Origin: Lactobacillus acetotolerans DSM 20749 = JCM 3825
Lineage (GTDB): Bacteria; Bacillota; Bacilli; Lactobacillales; Lactobacillaceae
Direction of reading: 5' to 3'
Length of the DNA: 44,651 nt
Assembly (NCBI RefSeq): GCF_001436775.1
Contig: NZ_AYZC01000009.1
Span: 1 to 44,651, forward strand
The position numbers and the translations under genes were made by a program. The first letter of the stretch is position 1. Every line of letters starts with the position of its first letter. This document shows positions 1-8,152 of the stretch, piece after piece. The notes beneath the pieces were generated by a model that saw only the letters and a program-made list of their open reading frames with translations, was not told the DNA's origin and ran no database searches.

Positions 1-27
1 AAGTCTAACTTTGTTGGGCTTTTTTTA
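1..27 (+). terminator. Rho-independent terminator of an upstream gene
   Basis: A 9-bp stem with a TTT loop (arms 1-9 and 13-21, including G-T pairs) runs straight into a T tract. It would end transcription of a + strand gene lying left of the window and so separates that gene from the exopolysaccharide cluster. Confidence 0.7.
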
Positions 28-57
28 TAAATAATTTATTTAACTAGCACCACACGT

Positions 58-77
58 TATGGATGTATTTATCCATA
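58..77. repeat. Short inverted repeat upstream of the exopolysaccharide cluster
   Basis: TATGGAT and ATCCATA form a perfect 7-bp inverted repeat around a 6-base spacer, about 25 bases ahead of the ribosome binding site of the first gene. Its position suits an operator or a 5' leader hairpin. I see no clear -35/-10 pair to decide between them. Confidence 0.35.
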
Positions 78-102
78 CCTTCGAAATATAGCAAAGGAGA
101 TT

Positions 103-979
103 TTGAAATTGATACGACGACATATAGTTGAATTCGGCCTGACTACCCTTTTCCTGAGGGGGGGCCCTAATTGCAGTTTTAATGTGGTGGGCAGGAAATT
201 ACTCAACCACCGTGGCGACAGCTATGCTGATCCTGGTTCTTTTGGGAAGCGCAGCTGGGACGCTGATTTCCAACATCTTATTGAGTTGGCTGATTATCGG
301 CCTGTCAACCATCGGGATTGCAATCCTGATGATGGGTTACGTTGTGATGACGATTCCAATCAAGATCGGTCTGCTGTTGGCCTTCCCAGTCTGTGCCAGC
401 CTGACTACGCTCAGCCGGTCAATCCTTTCTGCTTGGGTAGGGATTGATCGTAATTGCTCTGAGATCAATAGTTATGTGGAACACTATGACCAGATCACTA
501 AATTGCATACAAAGTACAACGCTCAGAAGATTTACAAAAAGGCTCTGCGGTTTGTCATGGAGGATCAGTGTGATAGTCAGTGGCTTAATATCACCGCAAT
601 CCATTGGTCACACAATCGACAGATCCGGCAGTTTCATAAGCGTGCATATAACGAGATGCTGCGGAAAATTGCTAAGGTCCTGAAGGATGACCGGCTTCCC
701 TCCGAAGCGCTTTACTATATTGGCCACGGAACATTTCTGATTATCTCGTTCAACCTGACCAAGCAGACCTATGATCACCGGAATGCTCTGACGCGTCAAA
801 GTCTGCAGAAACTAAAGATCGGTCAGGCAACACCGCAGTTTAAGTGGGGTACCAAGTACATTAATAAAGACAATGCTGCAAAGTTTCCGGAGCTTAAGGA
901 GATCATACGCCATCTCAACCGCGATATGGAAGCGGACCTGATAGTGGAATATATGAAGGAGGATAATGCAAATGGTTAA
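103..979 (+). pseudogene. Membrane protein with degenerate GGDEF domain, frameshifted in a G7 tract
   Basis: A good ribosome binding site (AAAGGAGA, 93-100) precedes TTG codons at 103 and 109. That frame runs for 18 codons and then fails in a run of seven G (158-164). With six G it would join the long frame that is otherwise open only from ATG 182, which has no ribosome binding site. The joined protein would have about four membrane helices in the first 120 residues and a C-terminal domain that follows the GGDEF fold, with GHGTF where active cyclases have GG(D/E)EF. Catalysis is therefore not expected; a c-di-GMP receptor or a structural role is the inference, as for receptor proteins of Pel- or Pss-type polysaccharide systems. 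The I-site RxxD is not clearly kept (RLPSE). It leads an operon with the synthase at 1130. The extra G may be a phase-variable switch, a fixed mutation or a sequencing error. Confidence 0.6.
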
Positions 980-1130
980 TTGGTTTTTCTGGTTGGCAAT
1001 GGAGATTACCCTTATTTTCTTCATCCTTGTCATGATTCTCTTCGTTCTCCAGTGGATAATTTACTCGCGGGTTGAGAAAACAATGCTTCACTACGACAAA
1101 CAGCACTACGCAAAAGGGGATGATGACTAG
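972..1130 (+). CDS. Small single-pass membrane protein of the exopolysaccharide cluster
   Basis: This 52-residue frame overlaps the end of the GGDEF-like gene by 8 bases, and its TAG stop overlaps the GTG start of the glycosyltransferase by one base (TAGTG), so the genes are translationally coupled. Residues 3-31 are one long hydrophobic helix, followed by a short charged tail ending in GDDD. I do not recognise a family. Its place between a putative receptor and the synthase suggests a small accessory subunit that bridges them in the membrane; this is inference only. Confidence 0.65.
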   Translation: MVNWFFWLAMEITLIFFILVMILFVLQWIIYSRVEKTMLHYDKQHYAKGDDD

Positions 1131-2440
1131 TGGTTCAAGAGATACTGATGATTATCACTTTGGCCTCCATCTGGATTTGCCTCGTCATGCAGATCTTTAC
1201 CCTGAGCGGGGCTATTGATTTCTGGCTCAAACACAGTACCAAGGTGATTAAAATTACCCCACTGCCGCGCTACCCGATGATCACGATCGTCGTCCCCGCC
1301 CATAACGAGGAGGTCGTGATCGCCCAAACTACGCGGGCAATCCTTGATATGAACTACCCGGCAGACCGGGTGGAACTGCTCCTCTATGCGGATAACTGTG
1401 CGGATAAGACGGTTGATGAGATGCGGCGGGTGCTTGCTGATCCGCGCTATCGCAGCCGCAATGTTAAAATTATTGAACGGACCGGATCCGGCGCCAAGGC
1501 TGGGGTTCTTAACGATGCCCTTAAAATAGCTCATGGCGACTACATTGGGGTCTACGATGCCGATGCAATGCCAGAAACCAATGCCCTCTATTTCCTGGTG
1601 CGGAAGGCACTGGAAAATCCGGAACGCTACGTTGCCGTCTTTGGGCGGAACAAGACCCGCAATGCGCAACAGAATTTCCTGACTAAGTGCATTAACCAAG
1701 AGATTGTCGTTACCCAGCGGATCCAGCACTGTGGTATCTGGCACCTGTTCCGGATTGGCCGCATCCCCGGCACGAACTTCATCATTCAGCGCCAGTTTGT
1801 CCAGGAGATTGGCGGCTGGCGCAATGGAGCCTTGACCGAGGATACCGACATTTCGTTCAAGATCATGCAGACTGGGAAACTGATCGCCCTCGCCTACAAT
1901 TCCGAGGCCTTTCAGCAGGAGCCGGAACGGCTGCATGACTATTACGTCCAACGGTTGCGATGGGCGAAGGGCAACTACCAAGTGGTCATTCATAACTTCC
2001 GCCACCTGTTCGATCACAGCAACTGGCGGGTTAAGCTCGAAACCTTCTACTACTCCTGCACCTTCTTCTGGTTTAACGCTGCCATTGTCCTATCTGATAT
2101 TATCTTTCTCGCCAACGTCGGCTTTATTATTGCCCGGTTCTTCAACCCGTACCTAGTAATTCCGTTTACCTTTGGCGAGAGTAATATTTTAATTATGCAG
2201 GTATTATTACTGAACTGGCTTCTGATGATTATCCTGTATATTCTTCAGATATCAGTCGCAATGGCCACCCAATTTGGTCAGGCCACGACTCGCCAGATCT
2301 GGCTGGCACTGGCCTCGTATTTTACCTATTCGCAGCTCTTTATTGTGATCTCCATCCATGCCGTGACTTCGGTCTGCCTGGATGCCCTGCTGGGACGCAA
2401 TGGTAACGTTTGGATTAAGACCAAGCGCTTTAATAACTAG
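1130..2440 (+). CDS. Processive family 2 glycosyltransferase (cellulose/PNAG synthase type)
   Basis: The 436-residue protein has one N-terminal membrane helix, a cytosolic GT2 domain and three to four C-terminal membrane helices, the layout of IcaA/PgaC and BcsA-like polymer synthases. Key motifs are in place: VVPAHNE near 54-60, DAD at 143-145, TED at 236-238 with the catalytic Asp, and QRLRW at 274-278, the QxxRW-type signature of processive enzymes. It should polymerise a beta-linked sugar from a UDP donor and export the chain through its own membrane channel. The GTG start overlaps the stop of the small membrane protein. The downstream GH8 hydrolase and the 2-epimerase remnant suggest a beta-1,4 glycan, perhaps containing ManNAc, but the sugar cannot be read from the sequence. 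Confidence 0.85.
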   Translation: MVQEILMIITLASIWICLVMQIFTLSGAIDFWLKHSTKVIKITPLPRYPMITIVVPAHNEEVVIAQTTRAILDMNYPADRVELLLYADNCADKTVDEMRRVLADPRYRSRNVKIIERTGSGAKAGVLNDALKIAHGDYIGVYDADAMPETNALYFLVRKALENPERYVAVFGRNKTRNAQQNFLTKCINQEIVVTQRIQHCGIWHLFRIGRIPGTNFIIQRQFVQEIGGWRNGALTEDTDISFKIMQTGKLIALAYNSEAFQQEPERLHDYYVQRLRWAKGNYQVVIHNFRHLFDHSNWRVKLETFYYSCTFFWFNAAIVLSDIIFLANVGFIIARFFNPYLVIPFTFGESNILIMQVLLLNWLLMIILYILQISVAMATQFGQATTRQIWLALASYFTYSQLFIVISIHAVTSVCLDALLGRNGNVWIKTKRFNN

Positions 2441-2455
2441 TGGAAAGAAAAAGTT

Positions 2456-3601
2456 ATGCGATTATCTAAATTTACATGGTTTCTGACGGCGCTGATAGCA
2501 ATTATCTATACCGCCACCCTCATTGTTATTCAAATTGAGAGCCCTTATCATATTCAGGCTGAGAGTTACCGGCGTTGGCGAGAAACATACATCATCAAGC
2601 AATCCGCTAACCGGGCCTTTGTTAATACCAGCAACAATCGTGCCAAACCCGTTACCCTTTCCGAGGGGCAGGGATATGGGCTCTACATTACTGCCGCGGC
2701 TGGTCAACATGGTTGGGCAAAATCACGTGACTTCGACCAGTTGCTGAACTATTACCTTGCCCACCGGGATTATGTCGGCAATCACCACCAGACGCCAACC
2801 TACCTGATGCAATGGCGCCAGTACCAAAAGAATGGTCACTGGGCTAGTGATATCAACAGTGCGACCGACGGGGACCTCTTCATCGCCATGGCCCTCCACC
2901 AGGCAGCTCGGGTTTGGCCAAAGCGGGCTGGCTACTACCGGAATTTAGAACGGCACCTGACGAACGATATTCTGGCCTATGAGTATAACCCGCATACCAG
3001 ATCGCTGACGGTGGGTGATTGGGCGACGAGCAAGTCAAAGTACTACCGCTTGATGCGGACGTCAGACGTGGCCCCGACCTTTTTTGACACTTTCTATCAG
3101 TCCAGCCACGACCAACGGTGGCGAATTGTAAAGGATGGGATGCTCGATCACCTTGCGGACCTCAGTGCTCAGCACCGCACCGGACTAGTTCCCGACTTTG
3201 CTTGGGTAACTGCGGACAGTGCCAAGCCCGTCAAATCGTGGACAATGGCCAGCAAGAACGATGGCAACTATTTCGCCAACGCCTGCCGGGTACCGATGAT
3301 GCTTGCGAACAGCAAAGATCCCCGGGCACAGAAGACATTGACCCGCATGATGAAGTTCTTCAGCCGACGCTCATACGTATCATACGTAACAGCAGGCTAC
3401 ACACTGACCGGGAAAAAGCTGAATCATCACCAATCAGCCAGCTTTAGTGCCCCGATCTTTTTAGCAGTGAGTCGCAACCGAAACCACGGGTATGACAACC
3501 TATTTTCAAGTCAGAAATTTATCTTTAGCAAGCCATTGCCAAAGGATAATTACTATGACGCCACGCTAACCACGATTGCGGCAATGGAAGGGATGAATTA
3601 A
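2456..3601 (+). CDS. Membrane-anchored glycoside hydrolase family 8 protein
   Basis: The 381-residue protein starts with an uncleaved-looking membrane helix (about 7-27) and is otherwise extracellular. GH8 hallmarks are visible: SEGQGYG around Glu70, the expected proton donor, and a TDGDLFIA segment at 137-144 with candidate base aspartates. GH8 enzymes cut beta-1,4 glycans and are standard partners of cellulose-type synthases, where they trim or release the polymer. It lies 15 bases behind the synthase with GGAAAGAAAAAG as ribosome binding site, so it is in the same operon. Listeria PssZ is a comparable hydrolase paired with a c-di-GMP-driven exopolysaccharide. Substrate unknown. Confidence 0.82.
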   Translation: MRLSKFTWFLTALIAIIYTATLIVIQIESPYHIQAESYRRWRETYIIKQSANRAFVNTSNNRAKPVTLSEGQGYGLYITAAAGQHGWAKSRDFDQLLNYYLAHRDYVGNHHQTPTYLMQWRQYQKNGHWASDINSATDGDLFIAMALHQAARVWPKRAGYYRNLERHLTNDILAYEYNPHTRSLTVGDWATSKSKYYRLMRTSDVAPTFFDTFYQSSHDQRWRIVKDGMLDHLADLSAQHRTGLVPDFAWVTADSAKPVKSWTMASKNDGNYFANACRVPMMLANSKDPRAQKTLTRMMKFFSRRSYVSYVTAGYTLTGKKLNHHQSASFSAPIFLAVSRNRNHGYDNLFSSQKFIFSKPLPKDNYYDATLTTIAAMEGMN

Positions 3602-3603
3602 TA

Positions 3604-3669
3604 ATGAAAAAGAAAATAATGACGGTCTTCGGCACCCGGCCCGAGGCAATCAAATGCACTAACTTATAA
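3604..3669 (+). pseudogene. UDP-N-acetylglucosamine 2-epimerase, first 17 codons only
   Basis: The frame begins MKKKIMTVFGTRPEAIK, the very conserved start of MnaA/WecB, 2 bases behind the GH8 gene. It then leaves the family after Lys17 and stops four codons later. The break at about 3656 joins unrelated DNA that carries a HEPN gene remnant. The enzyme makes UDP-ManNAc, so its original place at the end of this operon hints that the polymer contained ManNAc. The teichoic acid enzyme TagA at 35116 also needs UDP-ManNAc, so another working copy should exist elsewhere in the genome. Confidence 0.8.
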
Positions 3670-4046
3670 GGATTAGATACCGCCATATTTTCTCTATCTC
3701 CGTGTGTTAGGAAATACCCTTGTGCTTACAAGCTTTCCAATCCAATCATCTGTATTTCCAACGTGTTCAGATAATAGTTCTCTATAGGATTCAGGCAATT
3801 CCTCAATAAATTTGTTTATTTTATCCCTCAAAGTAAGACGTTCATTTCTAAAATACGATTCAATGCCTTGTGTATAATTGACAAGATCATTTTCAATTAC
3901 CGACCTGTAGTTAACCGTTAACAAATAGTCATCCACCAGTAACTGTAACTCTTTTGAGGAACTTACCCAATTATTTATCACACTGAGCAACTCCGATTGG
4001 ACATCATTATAGTCATATGAAAAACTGTGCGCTTGAATTATTTAGG
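3656..4046 (-). pseudogene. C-terminal remnant of an ApeA-like HEPN protein
   Basis: Reading the minus strand, an open stretch after a stop at about 4046 gives a FSYDYNDVQ segment, a helical domain and then LVSTR. The frame shifts there: the next frame reads YFLTHGDRENMAVSNPYK. Together these match the end of a HEPN domain in which R-N-Y-x-x-T-H is the RNase motif; a small indel at about 3718 destroyed the RN part. The sequence stops at the junction with the epimerase remnant at 3656. ApeA-type proteins are HEPN anti-phage factors. Family assignment rests on remembered motif patterns, so the exact family is uncertain. The likely N-terminal part is at 9597-9905. Confidence 0.5.
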
Positions 4047-4084
4047 GTTGCATACAGCGAATTAAAGTGTTAGAGTTAGTCAAA

Positions 4085-4113
4085 TTGACATATACGGAAG
4101 TTATAAGTATCAT
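4085..4113 (+). promoter_or_regulatory. Promoter of the cold-shock gene
   Basis: TTGACA (4085-4090) and TATCAT (4108-4113) are spaced by exactly 17 bases. This gives a leader of about 75 bases ahead of the gene, in keeping with the long leaders of csp mRNAs. Confidence 0.7.
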
Positions 4114-4193
4114 TCATCTTTGTTATCTATTATTTTCTTAGATGTTAATTCAATTTGGTTACTTTGGTTTGATTCCTAGGAGGATATATATAT

Positions 4194-4394
4194 ATGCAAA
4201 AAGGTACTGTAAAATGGTTTAATGCTGATAAGGGCTTTGGGTTTATCACTGGTTCAGATGGTAAAGATGTATTCGTACACGTTTCATCAATTAAAACTGA
4301 CGGTTTTAAGAGTCTTGAGGAAGGGCAAAAAGTTAGTTACGATGTTGAACAAGGCGATCGAGGACCTAAAGCGACTAATGTTGTTCCACAATAA
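4194..4394 (+). CDS. csp: Cold-shock protein, CspA family
   Basis: The 66-residue protein is a single OB-fold cold-shock domain with RNP1 (KGFGFI, 13-18) and RNP2 (VFVHVS, 26-31) intact. It binds single-stranded RNA and DNA and acts as an RNA chaperone at low temperature or in slow growth. A strong ribosome binding site AGGAGG lies at 4178-4183, with its own promoter upstream and its own terminator downstream, so it is a self-contained unit. It sits in an odd place, between two remnants of a HEPN gene and next to nested insertion sequences, so it may be an acquired extra copy rather than the main housekeeping csp. Confidence 0.95.
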   Translation: MQKGTVKWFNADKGFGFITGSDGKDVFVHVSSIKTDGFKSLEEGQKVSYDVEQGDRGPKATNVVPQ

Positions 4395-4410
4395 TTTGTC
4401 TAATATTATG

Positions 4411-4442
4411 AAGAACTGCTTTTGATGGAGTAGTTCTTTTTT
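4411..4442 (+). terminator. Terminator of the cold-shock gene
   Basis: AAGAACT and AGTTCTT form the stem, extended by weaker inner pairs, followed by a run of T. The T tract plus AT (4437-4444) also forms the left copy of the possible ISL3 target duplication. Confidence 0.8.
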
Positions 4443-4693
4443 ATGGCTCTTCGTCAAGAAGTACTGATAGAAAAATTTGAATAACTTTTCAAACAGCTCG
4501 TGTCTGAGATTGGACGTAAGCACACCATAACGATACGGGATGACAATTAAAGGGATACCCTGAATTTCGGGTCTACACTTTCTGGTATTGATGAAAATCA
4601 ATGCCAGTTTTTTTGTACACAAAAAAGGACATCTGCTATGCCCTGTTGTACAATCAATTCACCACAAAAATCATGTTAAAGAAGGCTATGCAA

Positions 4694-5929
4694 ATGTCCC
4701 AAAATCATTTTATCTTAGATGTCCTTGGAATTAAAGACCCCAATATCAAAGTTCAAACTGTTGAGGAAGAGAAAATTGGTCCTGAAACCGCTAGAGAAAT
4801 TACAGCTAAATTAACGTATCCAATTACGCGTTGTCGTAATTGTGGCTTTACTAAAGTCGTTAGAAATGGTTACCGCAAAACCCATATTCGCTTAGCTAGT
4901 TTAGACGGGGTTCGCTATGAATTAATTCTCTGGAAACAACGGTACTACTGTAAATGCTGTAATAGCACCTTTGGTGCTATTACCAGCCTAACCAAAGAAA
5001 ATCACACCCTATCTAAAAAGCTTAAAAGCCAGGTTATGCAATTAGTTAAGCAGGGCCTTAATGGTGAATTGATTGCCAAAATATGTCACTGCTCCCCTAG
5101 TAGCGTTCGACGAACTATCATTGAACGGGTTCAACCACATTATCGCATGGCTAAGCTTCCTAAACATCTTTGCTTTGATGAGTTTCGTTCCACTAAGTCA
5201 ACGATGTCCTTTATTTGTTGTGATAGCGAAACCCATCAATTAGTCGTTAAGCTTTATGATCGACTATCTTCCTCGATTATCAATTACTTTGAAAATCGTT
5301 ATTCTAAGCAGGAACGTGCCCAAGTCCAATCAGTAGTCATTGATCTTAATGCTCAGTATCAAAGCCTTATCTATCGCCTTTTCCCTAACGCTAAGGTTAT
5401 TATTGATCGTTTCCACATCGTCCAACTAGCCGGTCGTGCTCTTGACAATAGCCGTATTAGTCTACTTAAGACGCTAGACAAACACAGTCGTGAATACCGC
5501 ATTCTTAAGTCACAATGGCGCCTATTTCATCAAAAGGTAACTACTTTGAGACCTGAAAAACCTGTTTATCTGCTCGGCATCAATGAGTATATGACTCGTC
5601 AAAATGCCGTTGATCTAATTACTAATAAGTTTCCCAGATTCAAAGCAGTTTATGACACTTATCAAGATATCACCCTGGCAATCGCTGGTCGCGATAGCGA
5701 GCTATTAATGTCAGCTATTCGTGACTACCAAACCACTAAAACCGAGATGGACACAACTATCTCTACTCTGCGTAAGAATCTCAAAGCAGTTATCAATAGT
5801 GTTAAGTATGAATTTTCCAATGGTCCTCTTGAAGGAATTAACCGAAAGATCAAAGTCTTAAAACGCTCTTGTTATGGGTTTGCCAATCAAGAATTCTTCT
5901 TTTTAAGAATTGATTGTCTGTTTGCGTAA
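4694..5929 (+). CDS. ISL3-family transposase (inner element)
   Basis: The 411-residue DDE transposase begins MSQNHFILDVLGIKD, the usual ISL3 start, with AGAAGG about 8 bases upstream; in-frame ATGs at 4601, 4673 and 4688 are less likely. It has an N-terminal zinc ribbon (CRNCG ... CKCC), a helix-turn-helix region and catalytic candidates in FDEF, VVIDLN and IIDRFH, with the Glu in GPLEGIN near the C-terminus. Length and motifs are complete, so it is probably active. It differs clearly from the second ISL3 transposase at 8259. Confidence 0.9.
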   Translation: MSQNHFILDVLGIKDPNIKVQTVEEEKIGPETAREITAKLTYPITRCRNCGFTKVVRNGYRKTHIRLASLDGVRYELILWKQRYYCKCCNSTFGAITSLTKENHTLSKKLKSQVMQLVKQGLNGELIAKICHCSPSSVRRTIIERVQPHYRMAKLPKHLCFDEFRSTKSTMSFICCDSETHQLVVKLYDRLSSSIINYFENRYSKQERAQVQSVVIDLNAQYQSLIYRLFPNAKVIIDRFHIVQLAGRALDNSRISLLKTLDKHSREYRILKSQWRLFHQKVTTLRPEKPVYLLGINEYMTRQNAVDLITNKFPRFKAVYDTYQDITLAIAGRDSELLMSAIRDYQTTKTEMDTTISTLRKNLKAVINSVKYEFSNGPLEGINRKIKVLKRSCYGFANQEFFFLRIDCLFA

Positions 5930-5933
5930 AAAA

Positions 5934-5962
5934 ACACCTCTCACATTTAAGTAAGAGGTGTC
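5934..5962 (-). terminator. Inward hairpin at the 3' end of the inner ISL3 gene
   Basis: ACACCTCT and AGAGGTGT form a perfect 8-bp stem with a 12-base loop. On the minus strand it is followed by a T tract, so it would stop transcription entering from the IS66 side. Confidence 0.5.
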
Positions 5963-6032
5963 GGCATCCATCAATACCAGTTGACAGATACCCTGAATTT
6001 CCAAAATGGATTTTCAGAGTATCCCTTTTTCG

Positions 6033-7556
6033 TTATACATGAAACTTGGTTTGAATTTCTTGATTCCATGGTAAAAGGTCTTCGACCTTTACCGCAACAC
6101 GCTTTGTGTATTGATCAAATACGTATTTCAAGTAATCGAAGATTCTCAAGTTATTTAACTTAGCCGTTTGGATAATGGTATAAATCATCGCATTGGTTTT
6201 GGCGCCATTTTTGGAAGTGGCGAATAAGCTGTTCTTGCGAACTAGCGTTGTTGGACGAATGCTTTGCTCGACCGGATTATTATCCAATGGTAACTGCGCA
6301 TTATCAAAAATCTTGTACAACCGGTCTTTAAGCCGTAAAGCATTGTTAATTGCTCGCTTTAGTTTGCCCATTGGATTCTCAATCTTGGTAATGAAATCAT
6401 AAACCATATCAAGTTTGGGCTTAACCAGTTGATTACGGAGCGCTAACTTCTCAGCTTCGGAATCATACTTTAAGTTCTTCTCTGTATGGAATACCCCACA
6501 CATCAATTTAAGAACTTGCTTAGCCTTTGAGGTTCCGAACTCACTGGCAATCTTGGCCAATTCCGCAAACTCACGGCGAATATGGACAAGACAAGTCCCA
6601 AAACTAAGTTTTGGAAACCGATTATTACTGTATCCACCATATCCATCGCAGATGATGGTGCCTTTGTAATCGTCACCAATGATCTCACCAATCACTTTTC
6701 CAGATCGAGTATCAGAATAATGGAAGAGGGCAATGTCGTGTTGATTAAACCCCTTCGTCGTTCTAAGCGCCCAAAAGTAGCTGTTAGATCCATTGTCTTC
6801 CAATACCTTAAATGGTGTTTCATCCATGTGAACAACGATTTCTTGGTTTAATTCCGCTTTTAGACGATCGTAGATCGAACTCAGGAATTGGAAACAACCG
6901 TTAATAACAGTTCTGGCCATTGATTTAGTCGTTAATGGTAAACCTAACCGTTGCCAGCTGCGTTGTTGCCGATGTAACGGCACCGCTAGTTCATATTTAT
7001 TAGAGATAATCGCCGCTAAAACACTACTTGAATAGTAGCTATGTGGGAACAGTGGTTGTGGCGAACCAGCACTTACCAATTTATCTCCACCGTTGGGGTG
7101 ACAATGATGACACTTAGCCGTCCCAACGAGATGGTTGACGCAGTGAACCTTCGCCGGTTCCAGTTCAACTTCTCGACTAGCCACCCGAGTACCGATCTTC
7201 TCCATTTCTTGATGACAATCAGGACAGATTAAATCTTGTTGACTTAATGCGTGAACCTGATCAACTTGTTCTAATTTATCCAAATATTTCTTCCGTTTGC
7301 CGACTTTGGCCTTTTTGGAATGATGACGAACCACGGTCTTAGTAGTCTTTTCAACGACTTCGTCGTATTCTACTTCTTCAGCCATCTCATCTAATTCTTC
7401 ATCATCAAATAGCGATGTCTGGTTTTCGTTAACGGGTATTTTTTCCGTTTTTTTCCCGTACAGTAACTGTTTTAACTGCTCAATGATTTCCTTTTGCTCT
7501 TTAATTATCTGTTTAAGGTCATCATTTTCCTGAAGTAATTTTTCTTCGTTTGCCAT
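6033..7556 (-). CDS. tnpC: IS66 transposase TnpC
   Basis: The 507-residue protein has the full IS66 layout: a coiled-coil/leucine-zipper N-terminus (about 1-40), a zinc-ribbon segment (CPDCHQE and further CxxC pairs near 115-155) and the DDE core with HMDETPFKV. The C-terminal part carries NPVEQSIRP and the family tail. It cuts and joins DNA for IS66 transposition. The strong ribosome binding site AAAGGAGGTGA supports the ATG at 7556. The stop is only 8 bases from the tip of the inner ISL3 element, but the reading frame is complete. Confidence 0.93.
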   Translation of the reverse strand: MANEEKLLQENDDLKQIIKEQKEIIEQLKQLLYGKKTEKIPVNENQTSLFDDEELDEMAEEVEYDEVVEKTTKTVVRHHSKKAKVGKRKKYLDKLEQVDQVHALSQQDLICPDCHQEMEKIGTRVASREVELEPAKVHCVNHLVGTAKCHHCHPNGGDKLVSAGSPQPLFPHSYYSSSVLAAIISNKYELAVPLHRQQRSWQRLGLPLTTKSMARTVINGCFQFLSSIYDRLKAELNQEIVVHMDETPFKVLEDNGSNSYFWALRTTKGFNQHDIALFHYSDTRSGKVIGEIIGDDYKGTIICDGYGGYSNNRFPKLSFGTCLVHIRREFAELAKIASEFGTSKAKQVLKLMCGVFHTEKNLKYDSEAEKLALRNQLVKPKLDMVYDFITKIENPMGKLKRAINNALRLKDRLYKIFDNAQLPLDNNPVEQSIRPTTLVRKNSLFATSKNGAKTNAMIYTIIQTAKLNNLRIFDYLKYVFDQYTKRVAVKVEDLLPWNQEIQTKFHV

Positions 7557-7623
7557 GATTCGTCACCTCCTTTCCGATATATATTATTATACCGAAAACA
7601 GAGGACCATTAACAGCCAAAAAC

Positions 7624-7980
7624 TCAATAAAAAGGCCCATGTGACGCGGGTTTAACCCGTCTCGGAGGTAACGGATTGATACCTTCCAATAATTGCCTAA
7701 TTTGTTGCTTGGTTAACTGATGAGCATCGTTTCGATAACGTGGCCAACGAAGGCCACCATTCTCAAACCGTTTATACAACAGGATGAAACCTTCACCATC
7801 CCAATATAAACCTTTAAAACGGTCATTGCGATTGCCACAAAACAAGAACAATGAATCATCAAATAGTCCCAAACCGTAATTCTCTTGCACGACGATGGCT
7901 AAGCCATCGATCCCTTTACGAAGGTCTGTTTTCCCGCAAACAATGTAAACATGTTTTGGATCTTGCCAGTTAACCAACAT
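7624..7980 (-). CDS. tnpB: IS66 accessory protein TnpB
   Basis: The 118-residue protein is a typical IS66 Orf2/TnpB: it starts MLVNWQDPKHVYIVCGKTDLRKGIDGLA and holds the conserved LFLFCGNRNDRFKGLYWDGEGF core. TnpB is needed for IS66 transposition, though its biochemical role is not settled. The start overlaps the end of tnpA by 11 bases, as is common in the family. Confidence 0.92.
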   Translation of the reverse strand: MLVNWQDPKHVYIVCGKTDLRKGIDGLAIVVQENYGLGLFDDSLFLFCGNRNDRFKGLYWDGEGFILLYKRFENGGLRWPRYRNDAHQLTKQQIRQLLEGINPLPPRRVKPASHGPFY

Positions 7981-8146
7981 GATTCAAAATCACTTCCATT
8001 AATTCACTCATTTGGTCTTTGCTAATCGTGTCAAAAATGGTGACGTTGACTCGTTTGACTGATAGTTTTGCTACCATTTGTGGCTTGGTTGGTTTGAAAT
8101 CCTTTGGATTTCGTTCATGTAAATTCACCGGAATAATATCTTGCAA
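7970..8146 (-). CDS. tnpA: IS66 accessory protein TnpA
   Basis: This short first gene of the IS66 operon encodes about 58 residues beginning with TTG at 8146, placed 9 bases behind the ribosome binding site GGAGGTG (8156-8162). A longer reading from TTG 8164 would start inside that site and is less likely. The middle contains KPQMVAKLSVKRVNVTIF, and the end is amphipathic. It is short for IS66 TnpA, which normally carries a helix-turn-helix, so it may be a reduced form. Its ribosome binding site lies in a strong hairpin (8153-8192). Confidence 0.7.
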   Translation of the reverse strand: MQDIIPVNLHERNPKDFKPTKPQMVAKLSVKRVNVTIFDTISKDQMSELMEVILNHVG

Positions 8147-8152
8147 TTGAAA

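Larger units (their letters stand above)
4552..6025 (+). mobile_element. Inner ISL3-family element
   Basis: Imperfect inverted repeats GGGATACCCTGAATTT (from 4552) and GGGATACTCTGAAAAT (from 6025, minus strand) enclose one full-length transposase gene. It lies between the right tip of the IS66 and tnpC, eight bases from the tnpC stop. I find no 8-bp target duplication, so the tip may be a few bases off or one edge was rearranged. Confidence 0.8.

Noticed and set aside
103-447. A 114-residue frame starting at TTG 103 as a separate gene
   Set aside because: Only its first 18 codons fit a ribosome binding site and a membrane-protein start; after the G7 run the long frame in the next phase carries the helices and the GGDEF fold, so this is the broken front of that gene.
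1127-2017. Long open frame on the minus strand (296 residues)
   Set aside because: It lies fully antisense to the glycosyltransferase, whose motifs are clear; GC-rich DNA produces such shadow frames.
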